A stretch of 19,207 nucleotides of DNA from an uncultured Lachnoanaerobaculum sp. (GCF_938015485.1 NZ_CALLVU010000078.1:1-19207), one strand, 5' to 3'. Shown: positions 6,271-14,169, numbered from the stretch's first letter. Program-made: numbers and translations. Notes: generated by a model not told the origin, from the sequence alone.

Positions 6271-6810
6271 CTATTTACTGCTCATTATAACACTCTTATT
6301 CTTAATAATATACTCACATAGTGAAAATACTGTAAGGAAAAGCATCAGTACAATAAAAACATTTGTTACAATACTTAGCTGCTCTAAATTGATAATAAGT
6401 AAAATAACGGTAATCATCTGCACAACTGTCTTTAACTTACCTGACATTGCAGCCGCTATAACAACACCGTTGTCCGATGCTACAAGTCTGATACCGCTTA
6501 TAATAAACTCTCTTGCTATAACTATCAGCACTACTACAGAACTCAACTGTCTAAGTTCCACAAAGCAAATAAGTCCCGAACATACAAGTACCTTATCCGC
6601 CAGCGGATCCATAAACTTGCCGAAGTCCGTAATAAGATTATACTTTCTTGCAATCATACCGTCCAAAGTGTCTGTAATTGCCGCAACGGCAAATATAATC
6701 AGGGCGACAATCCTGAAATTGTAGTCCTCACCGCCTTTATATAACAGACTCGCCACAAAAAAAGGTATCAATAATACTCTCAAAACTGTCAGTTTGTTAG
6801 GCAAATTCAT
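6271..6810 (-). CDS. pgsA: CDP-diacylglycerol--glycerol-3-phosphate 3-phosphatidyltransferase
   Basis: PgsA makes phosphatidylglycerol phosphate from CDP-diacylglycerol and glycerol-3-phosphate, the committed step of acidic phospholipid synthesis in the cytoplasmic membrane. The 179-residue protein has several hydrophobic segments and the complete CDP-alcohol phosphatidyltransferase signature: D47, D50-G51, A54-R55, G64, D68 and D72. Length is normal. The ATG at 6810 overlaps the rimO stop (ATGA), and an AGGAG lies seven bases upstream within the end of rimO, so the two are coupled. rimO-pgsA-cinA is a recurrent order in Firmicutes. Confidence 0.95.
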   Translation of the reverse strand: MNLPNKLTVLRVLLIPFFVASLLYKGGEDYNFRIVALIIFAVAAITDTLDGMIARKYNLITDFGKFMDPLADKVLVCSGLICFVELRQLSSVVVLIVIAREFIISGIRLVASDNGVVIAAAMSGKLKTVVQMITVILLIINLEQLSIVTNVFIVLMLFLTVFSLCEYIIKNKSVIMSSK

Positions 6811-8129
6811 AGTGCATCTCCTATCAAATCATACTCTGATGAACCTGTAATAAGCACATCACAAAAGTCTCCGGACATATATTCCCTGTCAGTGTTTACA
6901 AATACATATCCGTCCACTCCAGGTACATCCATATATGTTCTTCCCAAATATACATTCTCTTCGGGAAGTTTGCCTTCAATAAGTACCTTGAATGTCTTTC
7001 CGACCTTTTCTTCAAGATTTTTTTGTGAGATTTCCTGCTGAACTCTCATTATTCTGTCTCTTCTGGCCTCTTTTTCGTCCTCATCTATCTGATCGTCAAA
7101 CCCTGCCGCAACAGTATCTTCCTCTTCGCTGTATGTAAAGACTCCAAGTCTCTCAAATTTCATCTGCTTTATAAAATCAACTACAGTATTGACATCTTCC
7201 TCAGTTTCACCCGGAAAACCTGCTATAATGGTAGTCCTGAGAGTGATATCCGGTATGTTTTTTCTAAGCTTACCTATAATATTTACCAAGTCGTCATGTG
7301 TGGTTCTTCTTGCCATTCTTCTAAGGATATTGTCTGAAGCATGCTGTATCGGAATATCCAGATATTTACATACCTTATCCTCTTTTGCAATAACATCTAT
7401 CAGCTCATCCGTAATCTCTTCAGGATAGCAATAAAGTATTCTGATCCACTCGATACCGTCTATCTTAGCAAGTTCCTTTAAAAGCTTCGGCAAAGTCTTC
7501 TCTTTGTAGAGGTCAACTCCATATAAAGTAGTCTCCTGTGCCACCAAAATAAGCTCCTTGATTCCCTGTGATGCAAGGTCCTTTGCCTGTGCTATAAGAT
7601 CCTCAAGCGGATAACTTCTGTAATTTCCCCTAAGTGAAGGTATAATACAGTAAGTACAATTCTTATTACAACCTTCTGCAATCTTTAAATATGCATAGTA
7701 TCCGCCTGTGGAATTTTTTCTCTTTTTTGAAATTGACGGCAATCTGTCAAGGTCCAAAAACTCATTCTTTATCTCACCGCCAAGTACGTCTTCCACAGTT
7801 TCCACAATCTTATCAAAACTTGAAGTACCAAGCAGTGCGTCCACCTCAGGAATCTCTTTTATTATCTCATCCTTATATCTTTGTGCAAGACAACCTGTAA
7901 CTATAAGCGCCTTCAGATTGCCCTCTTCTTTCAGTCTTGCCGCCTCAAGTATAGCATTGATACTCTCTTCCTTTGCAGACTGTATAAAGCCGCAGGTATT
8001 TATTATCATTACCTCAGCTTCTTCGTCAATATCTGTATATTCAAAACCTTTTTCGTTCATCAGACCCAGCATCATCTCCGAGTCAACCGTATTTTTGTCA
8101 CATCCCAGTGACACCATAGACATCTTCAT
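6807..8129 (-). CDS. rimO: Ribosomal protein uS12 (Asp89) methylthiotransferase RimO
   Basis: RimO is a radical-SAM enzyme that adds a methylthio group to the conserved Asp89 of ribosomal protein S12. The 440-residue protein contains the three domains in order: an N-terminal methylthiotransferase domain with C10, C46 and C80 for the second [4Fe-4S] cluster; a radical-SAM core with C154, C158 and C161 (CNKNCTYC); and a C-terminal TRAM domain that binds S12. The N-terminal VSLGCDKNTVDSE favours RimO over MiaB. The ATG at 8129 has GAAAGG five bases upstream. It sits 21 bases after the rpoZ terminator, with no clear promoter between them, so expression may depend on read-through. Confidence 0.95.
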   Translation of the reverse strand: MKMSMVSLGCDKNTVDSEMMLGLMNEKGFEYTDIDEEAEVMIINTCGFIQSAKEESINAILEAARLKEEGNLKALIVTGCLAQRYKDEIIKEIPEVDALLGTSSFDKIVETVEDVLGGEIKNEFLDLDRLPSISKKRKNSTGGYYAYLKIAEGCNKNCTYCIIPSLRGNYRSYPLEDLIAQAKDLASQGIKELILVAQETTLYGVDLYKEKTLPKLLKELAKIDGIEWIRILYCYPEEITDELIDVIAKEDKVCKYLDIPIQHASDNILRRMARRTTHDDLVNIIGKLRKNIPDITLRTTIIAGFPGETEEDVNTVVDFIKQMKFERLGVFTYSEEEDTVAAGFDDQIDEDEKEARRDRIMRVQQEISQKNLEEKVGKTFKVLIEGKLPEENVYLGRTYMDVPGVDGYVFVNTDREYMSGDFCDVLITGSSEYDLIGDAL

Positions 8130-8150
8130 AAAAACCTTTCAAAAACTAAC

Positions 8151-8175
8151 AAAAAGCCATCATAAAAATGATGGC
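8151..8175 (-). terminator. Terminator between rpoZ and rimO
   Basis: A perfect 8-bp stem (8156-8163 with 8168-8175, four-base loop) is followed on the minus strand by TTTTT. It lies 15 bases after the rpoZ stop and ends 21 bases before the rimO start. Since no good promoter follows, it probably attenuates rather than fully ends transcription. Confidence 0.75.
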
Positions 8176-8190
8176 ACATTAAAATGATTC

Positions 8191-8436
8191 TTAAGCTTCG
8201 TTATTAGGATCATCGTTTGTTATTCTTACTTTTTGTTCAAACAGCTCCTCGACAGCAATAGAAAGCGGCTTCTTACCGTCAGCCTTTACCTCAGGTATCT
8301 CACCGTCAATGATCTGTCTTGCTCTCTTTGCACTGGCAATAACTATTGAATATCTGCTCTGTACTACAGGTGCCTCACCCGGATCTACGTCTGAGTTTGC
8401 AACATTGATAAGTTCACTATATGATGGGTGTAACAT
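8191..8436 (-). CDS. rpoZ: DNA-directed RNA polymerase omega subunit
   Basis: The 81-residue product is the omega subunit, which helps assemble and stabilise RNA polymerase by clamping the beta' subunit. The family core is visible: an N-terminal region starting MLHPSY, the SRYSIVIASAKRARQI helix, and KPLSIAVEEL. Length is typical for Clostridia. The ATG begins one base before the gmk stop codon with no gap, and the GGAGG ribosome site lies inside the gmk end, so translation is likely coupled. The yicC-gmk-rpoZ order supports the call. Confidence 0.95.
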   Translation of the reverse strand: MLHPSYSELINVANSDVDPGEAPVVQSRYSIVIASAKRARQIIDGEIPEVKADGKKPLSIAVEELFEQKVRITNDDPNNEA

Positions 8437-9069
8437 TTATTTTTCCTCCAAAAACATTGTCTTTAAGTCTTTTTCTATCTTTTCTATGAAATTTTTGCTG
8501 TCCACTTTTAAGTTACCATGGCTTTCAATGATATGATTTAATTCTTTAACCGCTTTTTCCAAGTCGTCATTTATAAGTACATAGTCGTACTTACACATAC
8601 AACCTGCTTCCCAAGCGGCCTGCTTTAATCTGGCCTTTATATCATTCTCACATTCGGTTCCGCGATTAACAAGCCTGTCCTTTAGTGTGTTTGCATCAGG
8701 CGGAGTTATAAAAATCAGCATTGCATCAGGATACTTTTCCTTGACCTTCAGTGCTCCCTGTACCTCTATCTCAAGTATAACATTCTTTCCGCTTTTTCTT
8801 TGCTCTAAAACATAATCCCTCGGTGTTCCGTAGTAATTATTGCAAAACATGGCATACTCTATAAGCTCATCACCTGCAATAAGCTTTTCAAACTCTTCTT
8901 TACTTCTAAAAAAATACTCTCTGCCTTCTTTTTCTCCTTTTCTAGGAGACCTTGTAGTGGCAGAAATCGACAAGGCATAATTATCATATTCTGACATAAG
9001 TTTTTTCATCAGAGTGCCTTTCCCTGAGCCTGAAAAACCTGATACAACAACTAATATTCCGTCAGCCAT
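8437..9069 (-). CDS. gmk: Guanylate kinase
   Basis: Gmk phosphorylates GMP to GDP with ATP, an essential step of purine nucleotide synthesis and recycling. The 210-residue protein has the P-loop GFSGSGKG (11-18), the GMP-binding segment ATTRSPRKGEKEGREYFF, and the lid and adenine-binding regions (RLVNRGTE). The ATG at 9069 is seven bases past the yicC stop. The purine-rich GAGGG is unusually close to it, so initiation may rely on coupling with yicC. In Bacillus a small regulator, remA, sits between yicC/yloC and gmk; it is absent here. Confidence 0.96.
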   Translation of the reverse strand: MADGILVVVSGFSGSGKGTLMKKLMSEYDNYALSISATTRSPRKGEKEGREYFFRSKEEFEKLIAGDELIEYAMFCNNYYGTPRDYVLEQRKSGKNVILEIEVQGALKVKEKYPDAMLIFITPPDANTLKDRLVNRGTECENDIKARLKQAAWEAGCMCKYDYVLINDDLEKAVKELNHIIESHGNLKVDSKNFIEKIEKDLKTMFLEEK

Positions 9070-9076
9070 ACTCCCT

Positions 9077-9955
9077 CTATTCTATGTTTTGAATCTGTTC
9101 TCTTATTTTCTCTATTTCCGTTTTAAGTATTATAGCATAGTTAGCTATATTTAGGTCTGTAGATTTCGAAAGAATGGTATTGGCCTCTCTGTTCATCTCC
9201 TGAGCAAGGAAATCAAGTTTTCTGCCTATGCCGGTATCCAATTTCATCTCATCATTCATAGCCTTTATATGGCTGAGAAGTCTTACAACTTCCTCATCTA
9301 CACATATTTTGTCTGCAAACAAAGTCACCTCCGTTGCAATTCTGTTCTCCTCAATACTTGCTCCGCTCAAAAGCTCATTAACCTTTAAGGTAAGCTTACT
9401 CTTATACTCTTCCAAAACTTGCGGATATCTTTCTTTGATATTATCTGCGGTATCGGTCAAAAGTTCAAGTTTGGAATTTATATCTGTAAAGAGTTTCTCA
9501 CCCTCCGACTCTCTGGTACTTAAGAACACTTTACAAGCCTCTTCCAATACTGTAAAGAGTTGACTTTTTACTCTCTCTTCGTCCAGTTTGGGTTCATCAA
9601 TACTGATAACATCCGGAAGTGTCAAAAGATGTGACACTTTCAAATCATCAACAATCTTATAATCTTTGCAAAGTTCCAAGCCTATATCAAGGTATTTCTT
9701 TACTATATTTTTATTCAGATATACTCCGCTTGCCTTGTCCTTAAAGTCCAGATAATTTATAAAAAGGTCTACTTTTCCCCTTGAGACATATTTTTTTATA
9801 ATATTTCTTATCTCAGCTTCAAAGGGAAAAAATCTTCTCGGCATTTTTATATTCAGATCCAGATATCTGTGGTTCACAGACTTAATCTCTACAGACAATT
9901 TATAATCATCAGTTATCTCTTCGGCTCTTCCAAAGCCTGTCATACTCTTTATCAA
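9077..9955 (-). CDS. yicC: YicC/YloC-family endoribonuclease
   Basis: A 292-residue protein of the YicC family, shown in E. coli and Bacillus (YloC) to be an endoribonuclease. It has the invariant start (IKSMTGFGRAE), SVNHRYLDLNIKMPR near residues 27-41, and the C-terminal domain with EMNREANTILSKS. The start codon is TTG at 9955, supported by GGAG eight bases upstream and by the family N-terminus MIKSMTG; the next ATG (9943) would cut off conserved residues. It is the first gene of a yicC-gmk-rpoZ unit with a near-consensus promoter about 40 bases upstream. The TTG start probably lowers its translation relative to the strong promoter. Confidence 0.94.
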   Translation of the reverse strand: MIKSMTGFGRAEEITDDYKLSVEIKSVNHRYLDLNIKMPRRFFPFEAEIRNIIKKYVSRGKVDLFINYLDFKDKASGVYLNKNIVKKYLDIGLELCKDYKIVDDLKVSHLLTLPDVISIDEPKLDEERVKSQLFTVLEEACKVFLSTRESEGEKLFTDINSKLELLTDTADNIKERYPQVLEEYKSKLTLKVNELLSGASIEENRIATEVTLFADKICVDEEVVRLLSHIKAMNDEMKLDTGIGRKLDFLAQEMNREANTILSKSTDLNIANYAIILKTEIEKIREQIQNIE

Positions 9956-9992
9956 TGTTTCATCTCCATTCAGTTTATGACATTTACACTTG

Positions 9993-10021
9993 ATTATACT
10001 TTTTTATTTCTTTCAAGTCAA
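9993..10021 (-). promoter_or_regulatory. Near-consensus sigma-A promoter for yicC-gmk-rpoZ
   Basis: On the minus strand, TTGACT (10016-10021) and a perfect TATAAT (9993-9998) are separated by 17 bases. It lies in the 85-base gap between the Big_2 gene stop (10041) and the yicC TTG (9955). I see no terminator for the upstream gene in this gap. Confidence 0.82.
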
Positions 10022-10040
10022 GGAAGGGGGACAAACTTAT

Positions 10041-11054
10041 TTATTTCGGTACAAACTTATATGTTACTACAAAGTGTGCGCTCTTGCCTTTATTTCTTCC
10101 ACCGTTTTCAGTTACCACCACTTCAAGTGAAGTACTGAATCCGTTCATAATATCTTCTTTGGTAACTGTATGAGAAGCCGATTCCGAACCTATATCAGGC
10201 TTTGTATCTTCTTCCTCCATTCTCGCAGAAAAAGAAATATTGTCACCTACAGCTACTTCCATCTCTCCTTTAGCTCTTTCACCATTGATTCTTATATCAT
10301 AAGACCACTCATGTCCTATATTATTGTCATCGGTTCTGCTCCAATCAGTGCTTACCTGCATCAATCTCTTATCTACATCCTTATTCTCTTCAACACTTAT
10401 ATCAAAAGAGTTTTCGATACCGTTTGATATTTTTGCGGTAATTGTTGTCACACCGCCACCTACTGCGGTAATATTACCTTCACCGTCAACAGTAGCCACC
10501 GCCTCATTACTTGAAGTCCACACAACTGTTTTATCTTGTGCATTCTCAGGCGAGATAATTGCTACAGCCTGCCAAGTATCTCCAACATTCATACTGCTTT
10601 TTACTTCCCCAAAACTTATTGATTGTGCCATGACAGGTGCTGTAGTCTCCTGTGTACTTTCAACAGTGGTACTCTCCTGTGACATACTTTCACTGCCAGT
10701 ATCATCTTGTAAAGGCATTTCTCTTACAATTTCAGTTGTACCGGTTATATCACCGGGCTTTTCTTTTTTCGTTCCGACACGAATAAGAATACCCCAAAAC
10801 AATATCAATATCACTGCTTTTGCTACATTATTAAGCTTCTTACTTCTTACAACAAGTATAGTTAGCGGTATCGGAAAAAAACACATCCAACCGAGCACCC
10901 ACAGCCATAACTTACTCTTTTTTCTTGGAGCCGAATCATTTCTTTCAATATTCCTTCTTGTGACACTGTTATCATTTCTGTTTACACAGCCACAGTATGG
11001 ACAGACCAAAGCATCATCATCTATAAACTTTTTACAATTTCTACAAATTTTCAT
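10041..11054 (-). CDS. Zinc-ribbon, two-helix membrane protein with a Big_2 (Ig-like) domain
   Basis: A 337-residue multidomain protein. The N-terminus is a zinc ribbon with C4, C7, C18 and C21. Two hydrophobic helices follow (about 49-69 and 77-93), then a Ser/Thr/Glu-rich spacer (about 105-142). A bacterial Ig-like Big_2 domain spans about 143-222 (VVWTSSNEAVATVDGEGNITAV). The last 110 residues form an unrecognised beta-rich domain ending HFVVTYKFVPK. The ribbon is presumably cytoplasmic. Two helices forming a hairpin would keep both ends on one side, so the topology is unclear. It starts 17 bases after the DUF4236 gene with GAGG in the gap, so the pair is probably one operon. Function unknown. 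Confidence 0.8.
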   Translation of the reverse strand: MKICRNCKKFIDDDALVCPYCGCVNRNDNSVTRRNIERNDSAPRKKSKLWLWVLGWMCFFPIPLTILVVRSKKLNNVAKAVILILFWGILIRVGTKKEKPGDITGTTEIVREMPLQDDTGSESMSQESTTVESTQETTAPVMAQSISFGEVKSSMNVGDTWQAVAIISPENAQDKTVVWTSSNEAVATVDGEGNITAVGGGVTTITAKISNGIENSFDISVEENKDVDKRLMQVSTDWSRTDDNNIGHEWSYDIRINGERAKGEMEVAVGDNISFSARMEEEDTKPDIGSESASHTVTKEDIMNGFSTSLEVVVTENGGRNKGKSAHFVVTYKFVPK

Positions 11055-11071
11055 ATCTCATTCCTCAGTAT

Positions 11072-12169
11072 CTAAAATTCAACCCTTTTTACCGGCTTTA
11101 AACCGCCTGTTTTTTTAAAGTTCATATTACACGTAAACATTTCTATAGTGTCGGAGGCATCTATTCCGCTAAAGCTTATCTGTTCAAATCGCTTTCTGTC
11201 TATAAGAACAGAAAGCACAGTATCCTCATACTCATCTCCGATTATAGGCTGAACTTTATCTACAACATGAATAACTACGTTCTCTATAGGTAATAAAGCA
11301 AACACTTCTCTTGCCGTCCTTAAAACACAGCTGCAAATATAGTCCTGAGCTATATCATAATGCATCGTCTTTGTCATCTTTTTTGAAGATAATTTTCCGG
11401 TCTTTGTAATCTCTAAAACGTGATTCGGCACCACCTTATCAGTCTTTGCGTGAAATTCAACTTCTAAAATATTAGGTACATCTGTACCTATATTAAAGTC
11501 ACTTCCGTAATCCAATATTTCATCAAACGGATGCATTTCAGAAACAACATAAAAATAGCTGTCAATCTCCCCTGCAAGAACTTGTGTTGCAAGCTTTTTC
11601 ATATTTTCCCAATCATCATATACTTGCTTATCTTCCTCTCGTGCCGATAAAACCGCATCATTAAGCTTTTTCATTTTATTGTTATGCGCAGCAGGTATAA
11701 GTTTTCCAAAAAAACCCGGCTTGGCATCATGTAAACTTCTAAGTGCTTCTTCCTCATGCGGACCCGGAAACATATTGTTGAACGGCTCAGGTTTATTTTT
11801 TAGTGAAATCCAATCTATTGTCTCACTACATTCCTCATGAATAGAACGTATCATATCAAGAAGTTCGTTAAAATCATCTACCATTTCACAATTTCTGTTA
11901 TATTCCTCTTCTTTTTGTTGCTGTACTTGAATCGCTCTTTGAGCTTTTACACCTGCACCTGCTCTACTTCTTTTAGATCTGCCGCCTCCGCTTGAGCTGA
12001 CATAAGATATTCCCGTACCCGGAATTCCTACAGAAGCGGTTCTTCTTCCACTTGAATGAACTGTATAATGTAGACCTCTCGTTCCAAAAGAAACACCTAC
12101 ACCTGTTTTCCCGAAATTTAACTTCATACCTTTGCAAATCCTAATACTTTTCCTAAAACGTAATCCCAT
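11072..12169 (-). CDS. DUF4236 domain protein
   Basis: The first 60 residues match DUF4236: MGLRFRKSIRICKGMKLNFG, a KTGVGVSFGTRG turn and a VGIPGTGISY motif. A basic, glycine/serine-rich linker follows, then a helical charged region (about 78-190). The C-terminal domain (about 195-365) I do not recognise; it has alternating strands such as ILEVEFHAKTD and VVIHVVDKV. The product is 365 residues, far longer than the DUF4236 module alone. The ATG at 12169 has GGGGAAA upstream and a well-formed promoter. It is the first gene of a two-gene unit with the zinc-ribbon/Big_2 protein. No biochemical role is established for DUF4236, and I assign none. Confidence 0.78.
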   Translation of the reverse strand: MGLRFRKSIRICKGMKLNFGKTGVGVSFGTRGLHYTVHSSGRRTASVGIPGTGISYVSSSGGGRSKRSRAGAGVKAQRAIQVQQQKEEEYNRNCEMVDDFNELLDMIRSIHEECSETIDWISLKNKPEPFNNMFPGPHEEEALRSLHDAKPGFFGKLIPAAHNNKMKKLNDAVLSAREEDKQVYDDWENMKKLATQVLAGEIDSYFYVVSEMHPFDEILDYGSDFNIGTDVPNILEVEFHAKTDKVVPNHVLEITKTGKLSSKKMTKTMHYDIAQDYICSCVLRTAREVFALLPIENVVIHVVDKVQPIIGDEYEDTVLSVLIDRKRFEQISFSGIDASDTIEMFTCNMNFKKTGGLKPVKRVEF

Positions 12170-12201
12170 TTATTTCCCCATTCACTAATAATTTTAAGAA
12201 A

Positions 12202-12230
12202 ATTATATCATTAGGCAATTTATTCTTCAA
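12202..12230 (-). promoter_or_regulatory. Sigma-A promoter for the DUF4236/Big_2 unit
   Basis: On the minus strand, TTGAAG (12225-12230) and a perfect TATAAT (12202-12207) are 17 bases apart. The -10 ends about 32 bases before the DUF4236 ATG. It lies downstream of the terminator of the Rpn gene, so the unit is independent. Confidence 0.75.
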
Positions 12231-12280
12231 TATTTCTTTTGTTTTTTGTAATAAATATGATAAAAATCTGCATCATAAAA

Positions 12281-12316
12281 ATAGAAAAAGACAGGATTTT
12301 TTCAAACCCTATCTTT
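12281..12316 (-). terminator. Terminator after the Rpn nuclease gene
   Basis: On the minus strand, AAAGATAGGG (12307-12316) pairs with CCTGTCTTT (12287-12295) through a ten-base loop with one G-U pair, and the 3' arm runs into TTTTT. It lies about 50 bases after the Rpn stop, in the 199-base gap before the DUF4236 gene. The rest of that gap is AT-rich and otherwise featureless apart from the DUF4236 promoter. Confidence 0.6.
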
Positions 12317-12368
12317 ATAAAAACAGATAAAATTTATTAAAGATTTTTAGCATCACAAATTTAAGCAA

Positions 12369-13274
12369 CTATATAAGCTTATACTCTCGCAACAATACTT
12401 TTCTGTACTCCCTATCTTCGCTCGCCTTAAGAATCTTTTCTATATTTCCTTCTCTTGCTAAAATACCGTTTAGCTTAGACACTATATCTTCACCTTGCTC
12501 TACACCCAGTATCCTACCTTCTTCTCTACCGATTAAAATACCCTTTTTAACTCCGATTTCCTCTATTTTATCCAATGCCTCACACATTGCAACATTCCTC
12601 CTTCCTTTAAACTCATTGCTCAACTTTTTATATCTGATATCACCTGTCATCGCTCTCATTAAGTCAAAAAACTCATATACATGATTCACAATAACACTTT
12701 TATCCGGATTATAACTCTTGTTTATTCTCATTTGATAGAGATAATCAACCAAAAACCTGAAATCACTCTTAAATAAGTCTCGCACATCTTTATCTAAATA
12801 TGCCAACTCAAATACATTTATTTTGTAATCATTTACAAACGGTTTTATATCATCATTTAACTCAAGTAAATCTATAAGATTTCTTGGGCTTGTCCACCTG
12901 CTGTTATATCCAAAATAAAGCACCAGTGTAATCACAGGATACTTCTTCTCATTACTGTTACTCCTTCGGGATTGCTTTCCATACTCGGCTCCGTCATAAC
13001 TGAATACCCTCATAGGCATAAGTCTGTCTTGCGCTGTTTGATTCTCAAAACCGAACATTGCCAAATTTATCTTTGATTTATTCCAATACTTGGCAACATC
13101 CCTGTCTTGAGAAGAAATCTTGCCGTCAAACTTTAATGTACTCTCTATGCCTGCCTCAAAAAGAGTATTCTCTTTTATCACTCTTTTACCATTGAACAAC
13201 AACACATTTACAATATCTGCAAAGACATCATTATAACTTTCCAACATCTTTTGTGTTACATCCTTGGATTTCAT
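12369..13274 (-). CDS. Rpn-family PD-(D/E)XK nuclease (transposase-like)
   Basis: A 301-residue protein of the Rpn/PD-(D/E)XK transposase-like family, whose E. coli members are recombination-promoting DNA endonucleases. The catalytic region shows D59 (in DRDV), then E77-x-Q79 in the GFENQT motif, followed by MPMRVFSYDGAEYGKQ, a signature shared by many Lachnospiraceae copies. The C-terminal part carries the usual RRNVAMCEALDKI segment and a GREEG/GVEQG tail. I start it at the ATG at 13274, which has GAGG five bases upstream; the in-frame GTG at 13280 overlaps that site. It is flanked by its own promoter and terminator. I see no terminal inverted repeats, so its mobility is unproven. It may be a solitary nuclease or part of a dispersed multicopy family. 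Confidence 0.85.
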   Translation of the reverse strand: MKSKDVTQKMLESYNDVFADIVNVLLFNGKRVIKENTLFEAGIESTLKFDGKISSQDRDVAKYWNKSKINLAMFGFENQTAQDRLMPMRVFSYDGAEYGKQSRRSNSNEKKYPVITLVLYFGYNSRWTSPRNLIDLLELNDDIKPFVNDYKINVFELAYLDKDVRDLFKSDFRFLVDYLYQMRINKSYNPDKSVIVNHVYEFFDLMRAMTGDIRYKKLSNEFKGRRNVAMCEALDKIEEIGVKKGILIGREEGRILGVEQGEDIVSKLNGILAREGNIEKILKASEDREYRKVLLREYKLI

Positions 13275-13373
13275 ACTCACCTCTTTATTATATCATACAC
13301 TGTTAACAACCTGAAAAACCGATACATAGAATGCTAAAAAACTTTTATTTAAAAAACGTCCCCATTGCCTTTT

Positions 13374-13402
13374 ATTATACTATACTACTCCTACCCCTTC
13401 AA
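13374..13402 (-). promoter_or_regulatory. Promoter for the Rpn gene, overlapping the pflA 3' end
   Basis: On the minus strand, TTGAAG (13397-13402, inside the last codons of pflA) and a perfect TATAAT (13374-13379) are 17 bases apart. This would give a leader of roughly 95 bases. A second TATAAT with an extended TG (13287-13292) lies too close to the ribosome site to give a usable leader. Confidence 0.6.
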
Positions 13403-14119
13403 TATCCTGTTTGCATTCTCCACTCTTTCCTTTGTAGGCGGGTCAATGCCTTCAAGCTTATACAAAATTCCAAGATTATCCCATTTATGCCTGCCAAGAG
13501 TATGATAAGGTAATACCTCCACCTTTTCTACATTTTTTAATGTATCAATAAACTCTCTCAGTTTTTTAAGGTCCTCGTCATAGTCGCTTCTTTGCGGTAC
13601 CAGCACATGCCTTATCCACATCTTTTTTCCCATTTCATCCATAGTCTTTGCCATTTCCAAGATATGGTCATTTTTCAGGCCTGTAAGCACCTCATGTCTT
13701 TCATTGTTTATTTCCTTTATATCAAGCATAATAAGATCTGTATATTGCATCAATATTTTAAACTTTTCAAAAAAAATATAATCCTTGCTAAACGGTCCTC
13801 CGGCAGTATCAAGACAGGTATTCACACCGTTTTCCTTACAAAGCTTAAAAAGTTCCGTCACAAAATCTATCTGCAAAAGCGGTTCACCTCCACTTACAGT
13901 AATTCCGCCGTTATCCTTCCAGTACGGCCTGTACCTTATGGCCTTGTCAAAGACCTCTTTTGCACTGAAGCTTTGATTTTCCTTGGTAGACCAAGTATCC
14001 GGGTTGTGACAGAACTGACATCTCATAGGGCAACCCTGTACAAATACTACAAATCTTACTCCCGGTCCGTCCACAAGTCCGAATGTTTCAAATGAATGTA
14101 TATTTCCTCTTACTTCCAT
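13391..14119 (-). CDS. pflA: Pyruvate formate-lyase activating enzyme
   Basis: PflA is a radical-SAM enzyme that abstracts a hydrogen from the radical glycine of pyruvate formate-lyase, switching it on under anaerobiosis. The 242-residue protein has the CX3CX2C cluster motif at C30, C34 and C37 (CPMRCQFC), the FETFGLVDGPGVRFVVF start typical of PflA, and the SGGEPL motif that binds SAM. Length is normal. The ATG at 14119 has GGAGG in the spacer after the pflB hairpin, so expression probably depends on read-through from pflB. No terminator follows its stop; the Rpn promoter begins within its last codons. Confidence 0.96.
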   Translation of the reverse strand: MEVRGNIHSFETFGLVDGPGVRFVVFVQGCPMRCQFCHNPDTWSTKENQSFSAKEVFDKAIRYRPYWKDNGGITVSGGEPLLQIDFVTELFKLCKENGVNTCLDTAGGPFSKDYIFFEKFKILMQYTDLIMLDIKEINNERHEVLTGLKNDHILEMAKTMDEMGKKMWIRHVLVPQRSDYDEDLKKLREFIDTLKNVEKVEVLPYHTLGRHKWDNLGILYKLEGIDPPTKERVENANRILKG

Positions 14120-14130
14120 AATTCCTCCAA

Positions 14131-14169
14131 AAACAAACGGCTATGTAAAGAAACTTCACATAGCCGTTT
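14131..14169 (-). terminator. Intercistronic hairpin between pflB and pflA
   Basis: A perfect 12-bp stem (14135-14146 with 14158-14169, eleven-base loop) is followed on the minus strand by GTTTTT. It lies 34 bases after the pflB stop and just before the pflA ribosome site. It likely acts as a partial terminator or 3' stabiliser that keeps pflA expression below pflB. Confidence 0.75.

Noticed and set aside
10324..11118. Plus-strand open frame of 264 codons opposite the Big_2 gene
   Set aside because: It is antisense to a gene with recognised domains, and its Ser/Leu-rich composition is typical of shadow frames.
13287..13292. Extended -10 TATAAT as the Rpn promoter
   Set aside because: Transcription from it would begin at or beyond the GAGG ribosome site, leaving no leader; the upstream promoter at 13374-13402 fits better.
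12369..13390. Complete insertion sequence around the Rpn gene
   Set aside because: I found no terminal inverted repeats or target-site duplication flanking the gene.
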